The notes under the pieces were generated by a model. That model was not told the origin of the DNA. It searched no databases and saw nothing but the letters and a program-made list of their open reading frames with translations. Shown here one piece after another: positions 26,363 to 34,886 of a stretch of 64,000 bases of DNA (within the stretch, counting starts at the first letter, position 1; every line of letters starts with the position of its first letter). This stretch comes from an uncultured Parabacteroides sp. GTDB taxonomy: Bacteria; Bacteroidota; Bacteroidia; Bacteroidales; Tannerellaceae. The DNA lies in assembly GCA_949298575.1 (NCBI GenBank), contig CASFXH010000002.1:1-64000 (forward strand). The letters are read 5' to 3'. The translations under genes were made by a program, and so were the position numbers.

Positions 26363-28552
26363 ATGGCAAATGTTTGGAAAGTTGGCTCACGTTGGAGCAA
26401 TAATGGCTCAAAAGAGTCTTCTATTATTAGTATTTTTAGAAGGAATAATGTGGTTTTTGTTGGTCAGTGGGAAAAGCGTATAGAATTTCGAGATAGTGTA
26501 AAACAAGGAGATTACATTGCAATCGCAGATGGTCATAAGATTGTTGCAGTAGCTAAAGCAATATCAACTCCAACTTGTATAACTAAGTTAGACATAAGAG
26601 TAACTGCGGAGGAGATAAAGCGATTTAATCCCAAAGATTATGAACCTGATGAAGTGTATGCAGTGAAAGTCAAAATTGTAGATTTGGATAAATCCAATTA
26701 TATACCTTATAAGAAAATGGCATCTTTTTGCCGGGTTAATCAATGTCCGAATAAAATAGTAGATTTATACGAAAATAGTAATAAGAGGTTTAAGATAAAA
26801 TCTAATACATATACATTGATTGCTAATGAAGAAAGTAATCAAGAGCAAATATATCAAGTATTAGATGGAAAGACGCATTATATAGTTCCTATATATCAAA
26901 GAGAATATTCTTGGAATGAAGAGCAACTTTCGCATTTACTTAACGATATATTTACTGGTTATTGGGGAATTAGTAAAGATGTCAAAGAACAAGAGCCTAT
27001 TTTTATAGGGACAATGCAATTATCTGAAAAGAAATATATTGATGATGACGAATACGAACAAGAAATTATAGATGGCCAGCAGCGTTTATCTACGTTCTTA
27101 GTTTTATTGAAGATTTTACAGATACTTTATCCACAAAGTGAAAAGTTACAGGGTATCAAATTGAATTGGTTGGAAACTCGCGTAAATAATGGGGAACAAG
27201 ATAAATACTTACAAGATTTTATCAATTCAACTGTAATAGAAGAGAAAGAAAAAGAGTTGAATCCTTATATACGTAATGCTTGTATAGTAAAGAATCTAAT
27301 TCAACAAAATGTAGAAAGTTTAGATGGTGATAAAGAATTGCAAGTAGATGATTTTGTTGATTATTTATGTTCTCAAGTCTATTTTATTGTCATTGAAACA
27401 TACGCAGGGTTATCTAAGACATTACAAATTTTCAATGCAATTAATACAACAGGACTGGATTTGAATGGTGGCGATTTGTTTAAGATTCGAATGTATGAAT
27501 ATCTTCGAGATAAGTGTAATAAAGATGAAGGCGTATTCCAAGAAATTGGAGCACTTTATCAAAAAATAAATACATTGAATAAAGAACAAGGAAGAGAAGT
27601 TTTGAATATTCATAATGTCTTGTCCACGTATAAATATGTATTGATAGCTAAGTATGATTTGCCTAATGCTTTATTCCAATTAGCAACGGATACATTCTAT
27701 GATAGGCTGTTTGATTCTTTGTTGGGTGTACAGAGATGGGAATCATTTACAAACTTAGGTAATTTGAAGTTGGATTTGGTAGAATTGAATGAAGTTATAG
27801 ATGTGCGTTATGATTGGGAGGTCAATCATAATAAAAATATTACGGCTGAAAATATGTTTGCTTTAAATTCTATCAGATGGTCTCGTTATTCCAGATATAC
27901 AAACGTCGTTTATTTGTTCATATATAAGTATGAAAAAGATCCCAATCGCTTCGAGAAAGTATATCAGATATTACATTTATTAAATAGATTATTCTTTATC
28001 TATAGTGTTTACTATGCAAGAACCGTTTATGAGATTCACAATTTTATGTTTGGAATCTACAAAAAGATAGAGAACGATACTTTTGAAAATGTAATTGCGG
28101 ACATAAAGAAAAAGATAAATGATTCTAAATGGATGAGGTTAGATGAAAATGTACTAAATAAATGTATAGCAGATAATGCGAAAAAGAAAAATTTGATTTG
28201 TGTATTATCTGCTTATCTTGATGAAGTAGCTGCAGGAAAAGATAGAAAAGAAATTCGTAAGATTTTATTTGATACCTATTTTGATGTTGAACATATTCAT
28301 GCGAATGCAGATGAACAAGTACAGATAGATGATACATTGCAAAATAGCATTGGTAATTTAGTTTTTTTGGAATCAAGCATGAACCGTTCTATTAGCAACA
28401 AACCATTTAGCGAAAAGAAAAAGCAATACCCAAAGAGTCAATATGCCTCAGTACAAAAAATTGCGCAATACGATAAATGGGATGCTAAGGAAGCAGAAAA
28501 ACGAAGATCTGAAGAAGTTGAGAAGATCATGAATTATTTGTATCAAAATTAA
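26363..28552 (+). CDS. GmrSD-like DUF262/DUF1524 nuclease with N-terminal PUA/EVE-like domain
   Basis: A 729-residue protein. Residues 1-125 (WKVGSRWSNNG, SIFRRNNVVFVGQ, VKQGDYIAIADGHKIVAVAK) look like a PUA/EVE-type domain of the kind that reads modified bases. Residues 165-260 are DUF262, with VPIYQREYSWNEEQLSHLL and the signature DGQQR at 237-241. The end is a DUF1524/HNH-like part with EHIHA (His644, His646), SIGNLVFLESSMN and a following NKPF. Single-chain DUF262-DUF1524 proteins include GmrSD and SspE type IV restriction enzymes acting against modified phage DNA, so anti-phage defence is the likely role. Very AT-rich compared with its flanks; probably acquired. It follows the folded leader at 26102-26267. 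Confidence 0.78.
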   Translation: MANVWKVGSRWSNNGSKESSIISIFRRNNVVFVGQWEKRIEFRDSVKQGDYIAIADGHKIVAVAKAISTPTCITKLDIRVTAEEIKRFNPKDYEPDEVYAVKVKIVDLDKSNYIPYKKMASFCRVNQCPNKIVDLYENSNKRFKIKSNTYTLIANEESNQEQIYQVLDGKTHYIVPIYQREYSWNEEQLSHLLNDIFTGYWGISKDVKEQEPIFIGTMQLSEKKYIDDDEYEQEIIDGQQRLSTFLVLLKILQILYPQSEKLQGIKLNWLETRVNNGEQDKYLQDFINSTVIEEKEKELNPYIRNACIVKNLIQQNVESLDGDKELQVDDFVDYLCSQVYFIVIETYAGLSKTLQIFNAINTTGLDLNGGDLFKIRMYEYLRDKCNKDEGVFQEIGALYQKINTLNKEQGREVLNIHNVLSTYKYVLIAKYDLPNALFQLATDTFYDRLFDSLLGVQRWESFTNLGNLKLDLVELNEVIDVRYDWEVNHNKNITAENMFALNSIRWSRYSRYTNVVYLFIYKYEKDPNRFEKVYQILHLLNRLFFIYSVYYARTVYEIHNFMFGIYKKIENDTFENVIADIKKKINDSKWMRLDENVLNKCIADNAKKKNLICVLSAYLDEVAAGKDRKEIRKILFDTYFDVEHIHANADEQVQIDDTLQNSIGNLVFLESSMNRSISNKPFSEKKKQYPKSQYASVQKIAQYDKWDAKEAEKRRSEEVEKIMNYLYQN

Positions 28553-28668
28553 ATAATTGGAGGAGAACAGACGAAGATACTTAAGGATAATTATGAGGCG
28601 TAGATTTTAGAATATATTTTTCAAATTTACACCTTCTTTGTTAGAATGTATATTAATCTTGGTATCTC

Positions 28669-28702
28669 TGCTTAATATTGGCATAAACTTATTCTATTTT
28701 CG
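28669..28702 (+). promoter_or_regulatory. Promoter with shared dyad (site b)
   Basis: TGCTT-AATAT-TGGCA at 28669-28683 keeps the right half of the dyad, 11 bases before TATTTTCG (28695-28702). It lies 36 bases before the Trp-repeat protein start. The left half is degenerate, as in site g. Confidence 0.5.
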
Positions 28703-28737
28703 CATCATAAACGAGAACACTATAAAAGAATGATGTC

Positions 28738-29256
28738 ATGGCAGAAAAGAATTATTTCATGGAGAAAGAATTGGAAAGAGAAGCATGGAAAGAGTTGTCA
28801 AAGGATTGGACTTGGACAGAAGAATGGTTGACGAAATATCAGGATAGGATAGACTGGAACGAGATATCGGGAAATAAACAGATTTTTTGGACCGCCTCTA
28901 TGCTAGACAAATTTAAGCAGAAAATAAATTGGGAACAACTTTCTATTGAGGCTTCAGAAAGAATACTTACTATCGAGAATCTAGAGAGATTCAAAAATTT
29001 TTGGGATTGGAAAAATCTATCAAGGAACGACAATTTCAATTTGAGTTATGAATTAATTGATCGTTTTATCGATTGTTGGGATTGGAATATATTGATTGAT
29101 AGATGGCTTGCAGATGAGCCTATATATGGCCATGCCTTTTTTGAGAAGTATCAAGATTATATTCCAGCTTCTAAGTTACAACACTCCTATTTATGGATTA
29201 AGATGAAAGAGGAAAAGAAGTTTAAACTATTGACAGAACTGTTATCGGCTCGCTAA
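28738..29256 (+). CDS. Trp-rich repeat protein, unknown function
   Basis: A 172-residue acidic soluble protein made of about five imperfect repeats of 22-28 residues, each of the form L-x-x-(F/Y)-x-x-x-x-x-W-x-x-(L/I)-S-x-N. Examples are WLTKYQDRIDWNEISGN, LDKFKQKINWEQLS, LERFKNFWDWKNLSRN and IDRFIDCWDWNIL. The regular Trp and Phe spacing suggests a helical solenoid used for protein binding. No catalytic residues or signal peptide. Its promoter carries the dyad shared with neighbouring units; the family is not one I can name. Confidence 0.6.
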   Translation: MAEKNYFMEKELEREAWKELSKDWTWTEEWLTKYQDRIDWNEISGNKQIFWTASMLDKFKQKINWEQLSIEASERILTIENLERFKNFWDWKNLSRNDNFNLSYELIDRFIDCWDWNILIDRWLADEPIYGHAFFEKYQDYIPASKLQHSYLWIKMKEEKKFKLLTELLSAR

Positions 29257-29494
29257 AAGTGAAGAAAAAAAGGTGAAGAGTGAGTCATTTTCTCGCAAGG
29301 AAGCGATTTCTTCCGCCCTGTCAAAAAATCTCATACCCTTAATCCTTTCCTTTTGTTATTTTCCGAAACAGCCGTTTCGCAAACGCGAATATAACGTGTT
29401 TCCTCAAAATACGATCCCTTGGATTCACCGAAATTTAAGCAGGTTTTAAAATCCGCGAGTTTTCTCATTCTCATACTAAATCTTCCCCTTCCTC

Positions 29495-29528
29495 TGCCCC
29501 ATTTTGGCATACCCCACCATTACTTTTG
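29495..29528 (+). promoter_or_regulatory. Promoter with shared dyad (site c)
   Basis: TGCCC-CATTT-TGGCA at 29495-29509, followed after 11 bases by TACTTTTG (29521-29528), an exact TAnnTTTG match, 27 bases before paralogue 2. The rest of the 299-base gap from 29257 shows no other clear feature. Confidence 0.6.
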
Positions 29529-29555
29529 CTGCGTACTAATATAATATCATTCGTT

Positions 29556-30539
29556 ATGACGCTGAAAGAATTAATTATGCAAGTCAGTTTTGATGAGTTG
29601 TTGCCAACCTTGAAAACATTGATACATGGAAATGAAAACAGCTTGTATGCTTTCCGTGAGGCATACGATCGGCTTCGACTGATAGAACCGGATTTGGATT
29701 TTGAAGGGGCAATTCATGTGAGATGGTGTGGCGGCTTGTTTGGAGAGGATAAATGGATTGGCGTCTCTGGTTTATCGGGCGATTACTGGAGCAAAGGCTT
29801 GTCCAAAGAAATCGTTGAGGAAGAGGGCATACAGCTTACATCAAATGAACTTGCCGCCCATTGCCTTTGGGAAATTACGTTTTATGGCTTTTCAGAAGAT
29901 GAGATAACCAGCACATTCGATAGGATGTTGGGGCGCAATAAGCCGAAAAATAAGTATGAAATTGCTTTGGATAAGTTGGAGGAAAGCATTTGGAAGCACC
30001 AAACGCCTCGTAAATACCGTTGTGTCTATCGGGGCATGTTATGCTATCAAGGGGATATATTAGACTATCACCGCCGTTGTCGGAATAAAAAGAATCGTCC
30101 GAAACGTATGCGTGAACATCGACAGGAGCGCCGGAAAAGATACCTGAAAATGATGAGCGCACGGGAAAATCTGGTACAAGCGCTTTCAGTCCAAGGCAGT
30201 AGCTTTGTCCGTTCCGACGTGGATTATTTGTTTGAAGTCAAGTACGGCATGGAATACAATTATACTTCTATTGTAGATGGAACGGAAGGTCGCCTGCTGT
30301 ACATACTCGAATCCATGACTAAATATCAGCAATTGGATTTAAGTCGATACGACAACGCAATTGTTTGCATCATCGTTTCTTCTCGTTATCCTTTATCCGA
30401 TACCGAGATAGCCGATTTCAAAGCCTCCGTTCGGACGTATTTGAAATACGACGACATACGCTTTGGAGTTGTTCAAACGGACGGGGACGAGAAGGAAGTC
30501 GAAGTCAAACTTTTGCTAAACAAGATGAAGGAACAATAA
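29556..30539 (+). CDS. Unknown two-part protein, paralogue 2
   Basis: A 327-residue protein from the ATG at 29556 (MTLKELIMQVSFDELLPTL); the in-frame TTG at 29526 overlaps the promoter -7 box and is rejected. It has the same layout as 24941-25948: N-terminal part with SLYAFREAYDRLRLIEPD and CLWEITFYGFSEDEI, then DKLEESIWKHQ, a basic KRMREHRQERRKRYLK stretch, and a C-terminal part with FVRSDVDYLFEVKYG and YILESMTKYQQLDL. Function unknown. Presence of two full-length copies under the same dyad-type promoter suggests a dosage or specificity variant of one function. Confidence 0.6.
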   Translation: MTLKELIMQVSFDELLPTLKTLIHGNENSLYAFREAYDRLRLIEPDLDFEGAIHVRWCGGLFGEDKWIGVSGLSGDYWSKGLSKEIVEEEGIQLTSNELAAHCLWEITFYGFSEDEITSTFDRMLGRNKPKNKYEIALDKLEESIWKHQTPRKYRCVYRGMLCYQGDILDYHRRCRNKKNRPKRMREHRQERRKRYLKMMSARENLVQALSVQGSSFVRSDVDYLFEVKYGMEYNYTSIVDGTEGRLLYILESMTKYQQLDLSRYDNAIVCIIVSSRYPLSDTEIADFKASVRTYLKYDDIRFGVVQTDGDEKEVEVKLLLNKMKEQ

Positions 30540-30629
30540 CTTTCTCAAACCCGCGATTGCTTCATTTAGAATTCATAATGGAGAACCGTTTTCTATCGTG
30601 GCTGTGGAAAAGGGATTATTTTCCTCACA

Positions 30630-30683
30630 ATGCCCATCATAACCTCTTTATAATGCCTATTATGAGCTGCTTATGATGGGCAT
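30630..30683. repeat. 13-bp inverted repeat with internal TAATGCCTATT repeats
   Basis: ATGCCCATCATAA (30630-30642) and its perfect reverse complement (30671-30683) enclose 28 bases. TATAATGCCTATT occurs inside the loop and again just after the right arm. No T-run follows, so it is not a standard terminator; it lies between paralogue 2 and the AAA-ATPase gene. Confidence 0.5.
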
Positions 30684-30756
30684 CATTAGTGCTTTATAAT
30701 GCCTATTGTCAGGAAACCATATTAAGCCTATTCGCACGTAAGTGGAATGTTTTTCT

Positions 30757-30764
30757 TAACTTTG
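30757..30764 (+). promoter_or_regulatory. -7 element of the AAA-ATPase gene
   Basis: TAACTTTG matches TAnnTTTG, 28 bases before the start codon. Unlike its neighbours it lacks the TGCCA-N5-TGGCA dyad at the expected position. Confidence 0.5.
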
Positions 30765-30792
30765 CTTCCGGAACCAATATAAAGATCGCAGG

Positions 30793-32355
30793 ATGGAACC
30801 ATATAGACTATATCCGGTGGGGCTTCAGACGTTCTCCGAGTTGAGGACGAAAAATTATCTGTATATTGACAAGACGGAATACGTGTATCGAATGACGAAC
30901 TCAGCGTCCAAATACGTGTTCCTGAGTCGTCCCCGACGCTTCGGGAAGTCGTTACTCGTCAGTACGCTGTTCGCTTATTTCGAAGGGCGGAAAGAGTTGT
31001 TCGAGGAGTTGGCCATCGAAGGTTTGGAGAAAAAGTGGACGGCGTATCCGGTGCTGCGCTTCGATATGAGCACGGCTAAGCATATGGACAAGATAGCCTT
31101 GGAACAGGAGTTAAACTTGAAGTTACTTCGCTATGAGCGGATTTATGGGAAAGAGAGAGGCGAAGTCAATCTTAACCAGCGTCTGCAAGGCTTGATCGAG
31201 CGCGCCTACCAACAAACGGGAAAGCCGGTGGTTGTATTGATCGATGAGTACGACGCCCCTTTGCTGGACGTGGTGCACGAGGATAAGGATCTGCCTGTGT
31301 TGCGTAACGTGATGCGCAATTTCTACAGTCCTTTGAAAGCGTGCGATCCCTACTTGCGCTTCGTGTTCCTAACGGGGATTACCAAGTTTTCGCAACTAAG
31401 TATCTTTAGCGAGCTGAACAATATTGAGAATATCAGCATGTTGCCGGAATACGGCGCGATCTGCGGCATCACGCAAGAAGAGATGGAGACCCAGATGAGC
31501 CCGGACTTGGACGTATTGGCCGCGCGCTTGAAGAAAACCCGCGAGGAAACATTACTAGGACTGAAAGCGCGTTACGACGGTTATCATTTCACTTGGCCGT
31601 CGCCCGACATTTACAATCCTTTCAGCCTATTGAACGCATTCAATCAAGGACGCCTGAATTCCTATTGGTTCGGCAGCGGCACACCGACCTACCTGATCGA
31701 GATGTTGAATAAATACCATGTGATTCCCCAAGAGATTGGAGGGCGTTGGGTGGCCTCTTCCGCTTTCGACGCGCCGACGGAACGCATGACAAGCATAACT
31801 CCCCTATTGTACCAAAGCGGTTATGTCACGATCAAGGATTACGATGAACTGGCGGATCTTTATTACCTGGACCTCCCGAACAAGGAGGTTCGCGTGGGCC
31901 TGATGGAGAGTCTCTTGGAGAGCTATGTGGGCCGCGAACGGGACGAGGCGGTGACAACGGTCGCCTTCTTGTCGCGGGCGATTATCCAGGACAAGATGGA
32001 CGAGGCCCTACGGCTGTTGCAAACGTTTCTCTCCACCGTCCCTTATTGCGACAACACGGACTATGAGGGGCATTACCAACAGATGCTTTACGTAATATTC
32101 AGTCTGATGGGCAAGTTCGTAGACGTGGAGGTGCGTACCCCTCGGGGGCGGGTAGATCTCGTGATTCGCACCGCCACCAAGCTCTACTTGCTCGAGTTGA
32201 AACTAGACAAGAGCGCCGACGAGGCCATGAATCAGATCGACTTGAAGAACTATCCCGAGCGCTTCGCCCTCTGCGGTTTGCCCATCGTGAAGGTGGGCGT
32301 CAACTTTGATAGGGAGAAGAAGACATTGGGAGAGTGGTGGATAGAGAACGGGTAA
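30793..32355 (+). CDS. AAA-ATPase-like / PD-(D/E)XK nuclease protein
   Basis: A 520-residue protein of the AAA-ATPase-like (PF09820) plus DUF1703-type nuclease architecture, a multicopy family in Bacteroidales. The P-loop is the atypical RPRRFGKS (residues 46-53), Walker B is VVVLIDEYDAPLL (Asp151, Glu152), and FLTGITKFSQLSIFSELNN is the sensor region. The C-terminal RGRVDLVIRTATKLYLLELKL holds the D-(E)xK nuclease core. Biological role unsettled; mobile-element or defence-related functions have been proposed for such proteins. GC content is higher than in the neighbouring DUF262 gene. Confidence 0.85.
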   Translation: MEPYRLYPVGLQTFSELRTKNYLYIDKTEYVYRMTNSASKYVFLSRPRRFGKSLLVSTLFAYFEGRKELFEELAIEGLEKKWTAYPVLRFDMSTAKHMDKIALEQELNLKLLRYERIYGKERGEVNLNQRLQGLIERAYQQTGKPVVVLIDEYDAPLLDVVHEDKDLPVLRNVMRNFYSPLKACDPYLRFVFLTGITKFSQLSIFSELNNIENISMLPEYGAICGITQEEMETQMSPDLDVLAARLKKTREETLLGLKARYDGYHFTWPSPDIYNPFSLLNAFNQGRLNSYWFGSGTPTYLIEMLNKYHVIPQEIGGRWVASSAFDAPTERMTSITPLLYQSGYVTIKDYDELADLYYLDLPNKEVRVGLMESLLESYVGRERDEAVTTVAFLSRAIIQDKMDEALRLLQTFLSTVPYCDNTDYEGHYQQMLYVIFSLMGKFVDVEVRTPRGRVDLVIRTATKLYLLELKLDKSADEAMNQIDLKNYPERFALCGLPIVKVGVNFDREKKTLGEWWIENG

Positions 32356-32384
32356 GGAGGAAAAATTTGTCGACAAGCTGAAAA

Positions 32385-32490
32385 CTGCTTACTAAGTAAA
32401 TGCTCGACTGCTTAGTAAGTAGAGGGGGTATTTGCTTACTAAGTAGACAGGGGTACTGCTTACTAAGCAGTTTTCCACTACTTAGTAAGC
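32385..32490. repeat. Five alternating copies of CTGCTTACTAAGTAG
   Basis: Copies at 32385-32400, 32408-32422, 32432-32446, 32456-32470 and 32478-32490, spaced about 22-24 bases. Some are in one orientation (GCTTACTAAG), others reversed (CTTAGTAAGC), so several hairpins are possible between neighbours. They fill the gap between two convergent genes and could serve as a bidirectional transcription end or a protein-binding array. Confidence 0.6.
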
Positions 32491-32537
32491 GGTTTTCGGC
32501 TTTGTCCTCGAATAGACCGGAAGAGCTATAAACCCTA

Positions 32538-33089
32538 TCATAATATCCCGTTACAATACGTCATCTCTTCCAATTCGCTAAGCCCGGCATCCTCGATCTC
32601 CCGCAAGAAGAGGCGGGCGCACATCTCGGCGTCATCGCCCGCACGGTGGTGTTGTCCGTAGGGGATCCGGAACTGATCGCAAAGATAGTCCAAGCTATTG
32701 CAACCAAAGTTGTAAAGTCTTCGGGCGGCACGGAGCGAGCAATAATAGGTGACATCGGGCTTGGCGATCTCGTAAAACGCCAAGGAATGGCGGATACAAC
32801 CGATATCGAAGGCGGCGTTGTGAGCCACCAGCACGGGGCAAGTTTTCAGGTATCCGGAAATCTTCGCCCATACTTCCGGGAACTCCGAGGCGTTCATCGT
32901 ATCTATCGGACGAATGCCGTGTATCCGAATGTTCCAATAACTATAATAGTTCCCATGCGGGCGGACGAGCCACGAGCGGGTTTCTTGTATCTTCCCGTCC
33001 CGTACGACGCAAATACCCGCCTCGCAGATAGAAGCCCGCTTGCCGGTAGCCGTCTCAAAATCAATGGCGATAAAATTTATTCCTTGCAT
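32538..33089 (-). CDS. DEDDh 3'-5' exonuclease (DnaQ-like)
   Basis: A 183-residue stand-alone exonuclease of the DNA polymerase III epsilon type. Exo I is FIAIDFETATG (Asp10, Glu12), Exo II LVAHNAAFDIGCIR (Asp95), and Exo III HHRAGDDAEMCARL (His148, Asp153). All metal ligands are present. It overlaps the WYL regulator gene by 13 bases and is its downstream partner, so expression should follow that regulator's promoter. Role in repair or nucleic-acid turnover is inferred; substrate (DNA or RNA) is not determined. Confidence 0.88.
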   Translation of the reverse strand: MQGINFIAIDFETATGKRASICEAGICVVRDGKIQETRSWLVRPHGNYYSYWNIRIHGIRPIDTMNASEFPEVWAKISGYLKTCPVLVAHNAAFDIGCIRHSLAFYEIAKPDVTYYCSLRAARRLYNFGCNSLDYLCDQFRIPYGQHHRAGDDAEMCARLFLREIEDAGLSELEEMTYCNGIL

Positions 33090-34042
33090 AACTCATTCTT
33101 CTTTTTAGGTTCGTAATAACTCATTAAGTTGATCGCGAAATTACGCATCTCCTCCCGGACGGATTCCGGTTCCAACACCTCGATTTGATCGCCTTGCGCC
33201 AATATCAGCTGGTAAAAGTCGAATGTCGGCTTTACGTGATATTCGAAAAGAGCGCTCTCGTCGTCGCTCTCCAATTCCCGTTGCGAGGAATGTAGAGGTA
33301 AGGTCCGTAGATAATTGGCGAAACCATCGTACGCACGGACGACCACACGCTCGATCGGTTCGTCGGAAGTGATGATGCCGCAGCATCCCTCGAAATAGCG
33401 ATTGGCGTCGAAATTCTTATTTACGACAAATGATTCACCCGTCTCCTCGATGTTCGAGATCCGGTCAAGCGCGTAAGCCAAGTACACATCGTCGGGCTTG
33501 ACACCTCTTTCCCTATTCCTATCCGAATAATAAGGACTACGGGCCACCACGTACCAACGACGTCTAGCGACCTTTAATAAATAAGGCTCGATATCGAATG
33601 TACTGGGTTCCGGCTTGTAAAAGCCCTGATGGGTGATACGAAGCACCCGATCGCGTCGCATCGCATCCGTGATGCGGGTCAGCCAAGTCTGCCCCGAAGG
33701 AATGTCCTCGAACAAGATTCTGTTCTCCAGTTTGTTATCCGCCTGGATCTGGTTCAGTGTCGCGTAAGAACTGATGAGCCAGCTGCGGAGGTTGTTGCCC
33801 TCCAAGCGCTCCGGCTCGTCGATATAATATCGGTAGCCATCTTTCTTGTCGCATTCGATATAGACATCAAAAATGTCCTTGATGGCTTTTTGATGATTGT
33901 GAAACGTGCGCAAGGGCAGGTCATCGCCATAACCCAAATCGCTTTCCTTCCATAGATCATTGATCTCTTGAAAGGTCAAACGTTTGTGCCTTTGTAAGAT
34001 ATCTATAAGCCAAACGTATCGTCCAAATAAATTAGCTGCCAT
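33077..34042 (-). CDS. WYL-domain transcriptional regulator
   Basis: A 321-residue regulator. The N-terminal about 65 residues (FGRYVWLIDILQRHKRLTFQEINDLW, then PLRTFHNHQKAIKDIF) form a winged helix-turn-helix. The WYL domain has RRWYVVARSPYYSD in place of the canonical W-Y-L strand, and DVYLAYALDRISNIEET. The C-terminal part carries RVVVRAYDGFANYLRTLPLH. WYL proteins bind DNA and sense ligands, possibly nucleic acids, and often control defence or repair genes. Its own promoter (34072-34106) has the dyad shared with six nearby transcription units, which makes it the prime candidate for the factor that binds there. Confidence 0.85.
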   Translation of the reverse strand: MAANLFGRYVWLIDILQRHKRLTFQEINDLWKESDLGYGDDLPLRTFHNHQKAIKDIFDVYIECDKKDGYRYYIDEPERLEGNNLRSWLISSYATLNQIQADNKLENRILFEDIPSGQTWLTRITDAMRRDRVLRITHQGFYKPEPSTFDIEPYLLKVARRRWYVVARSPYYSDRNRERGVKPDDVYLAYALDRISNIEETGESFVVNKNFDANRYFEGCCGIITSDEPIERVVVRAYDGFANYLRTLPLHSSQRELESDDESALFEYHVKPTFDFYQLILAQGDQIEVLEPESVREEMRNFAINLMSYYEPKKKNELCKE

Positions 34043-34071
34043 AACTTTATCGCTTTATAAGTATTGATTCG

Positions 34072-34106
34072 CAAATGTACGGATTAAGGTATGAAAAAGG
34101 ATGGCA
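34072..34106 (-). promoter_or_regulatory. Promoter of the WYL-exonuclease operon with shared dyad (site d)
   Basis: Read on the minus strand: TGCCA-TCCTT-TTTCA (34106-34092), then 12 bases, then TACATTTG (34079-34072), an exact TAnnTTTG. The left half is perfect and the right half degenerate. It is divergent to site e, only 43 bases away. Confidence 0.55.
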
Positions 34107-34149
34107 CAACCTCGTTATATCCGTATCGGAGTAAATTTTTCTCATCCTA

Positions 34150-34184
34150 TGCCATGATTTGGCTTAGTCGCTATCCCATCTTCG
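34150..34184 (+). promoter_or_regulatory. Promoter with shared dyad (site e)
   Basis: TGCCA-TGATT-TGGCT at 34150-34164, then 12 bases, then CATCTTCG (34177-34184). It serves the small gene at 34228 and possibly the genes to 36132. Confidence 0.6.
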
Positions 34185-34227
34185 CGGTAGAATGAATAAT
34201 TAATAGCAACAATAAAAACAAAACAAG

Positions 34228-34449
34228 ATGGCACGAGTATTTAAAGTATGGCCCAAGCGTGTAATGCGCACGAATGGCATCGTATTGACTCCGGAAATGG
34301 AAGTGACCGTCACGATGCGAAATTCCACATCGATGCCTTTCTCCGATGGAGGAAAGGCGGTACAAGAAGCTTTCTTGCGTCTTTATAATATCGATTATAA
34401 AAAGGCGCAAGTCTCTTTCGGCGCTTTCGATTGGAAAGCTTTGGATTAA
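34228..34449 (+). CDS. Small conserved protein (DUF6140-like)
   Basis: A 73-residue basic protein, MARVFKVWPKRVMRTNGIVL... then GKAVQEAFLRLYNIDYKKAQ. The pattern of a short beta-rich start (F-K-V..K-R..R-x-N-G) followed by an A-F-x-R-x-Y-x-I-D-x-K-K-A helix matches small Bacteroidales proteins I associate with DUF6140. No function is known to me. It is followed by a GC-rich hairpin (34465-34496), which may limit read-through to the next genes. Confidence 0.6.
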   Translation: MARVFKVWPKRVMRTNGIVLTPEMEVTVTMRNSTSMPFSDGGKAVQEAFLRLYNIDYKKAQVSFGAFDWKALD

Positions 34450-34464
34450 ATGATGAAAGAATGG

Positions 34465-34496
34465 AGCGGGAACGAAAGAGAACGATAGTTCCCGCT
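34465..34496 (+). terminator. Hairpin after the small DUF6140-like gene
   Basis: A 9-bp perfect stem, AGCGGGAAC (34465-34473) with GTTCCCGCT (34488-34496). Only a weak T-rich stretch (TGTTTTCTG) follows, so it may be a partial terminator or attenuator rather than a full stop. Confidence 0.45.
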
Positions 34497-34549
34497 TCCT
34501 ATGAATGTTTTCTGATGAAAAAACTTTGGAATGTTACTAATGAGAATAT

Positions 34550-34885
34550 ATGAAGCGGAATCGATATCGGGAAAAGAAAAAGGCGGAGATACGAAGTTTC
34601 CCGGAACCTGAGATGTGGGGATTATACCATACGATCTCGGCCTGGATCGCCCCTCGCTTGGAGGAATTCTTGAAGTATTACGCTCCATTGGCTACACCTG
34701 GGCCTTTAGCGGATGAGTATGGAATGGAGAAAGGCAACTTAGAATGGCGACGCATCTTACGCAAGATGAAATATTCATTCGAGTGCCTTTCCGCCTATAC
34801 CGGCTATCGGGAGGAAGATGATCAAAAGAAGATACAAGAAGGATTGGAACTGTTTGTCAAATATTTTCGTTGTTTGTGGTATTGA
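34550..34885 (+). CDS. Small phage-like hypothetical protein
   Basis: A 111-residue protein with MWGLYHTISAWIAPRLEEFL, then LEWRRILRKMKYSFECLSAY. The sequence of an initial W-x-(L)-x-x-(T)-I helix, A-P-R-L-x-x-F and a later W-x-x-I-L-x-K-M-x-x-(A/S)-F-E is reminiscent of small proteins common in phages and prophages of many hosts, which bind no known ligand. Function unknown. Its stop is one base upstream of the phosphoesterase ATG, so the two are coupled. Confidence 0.55.
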   Translation: MKRNRYREKKKAEIRSFPEPEMWGLYHTISAWIAPRLEEFLKYYAPLATPGPLADEYGMEKGNLEWRRILRKMKYSFECLSAYTGYREEDDQKKIQEGLELFVKYFRCLWY

Positions 34886-34886
34886 T

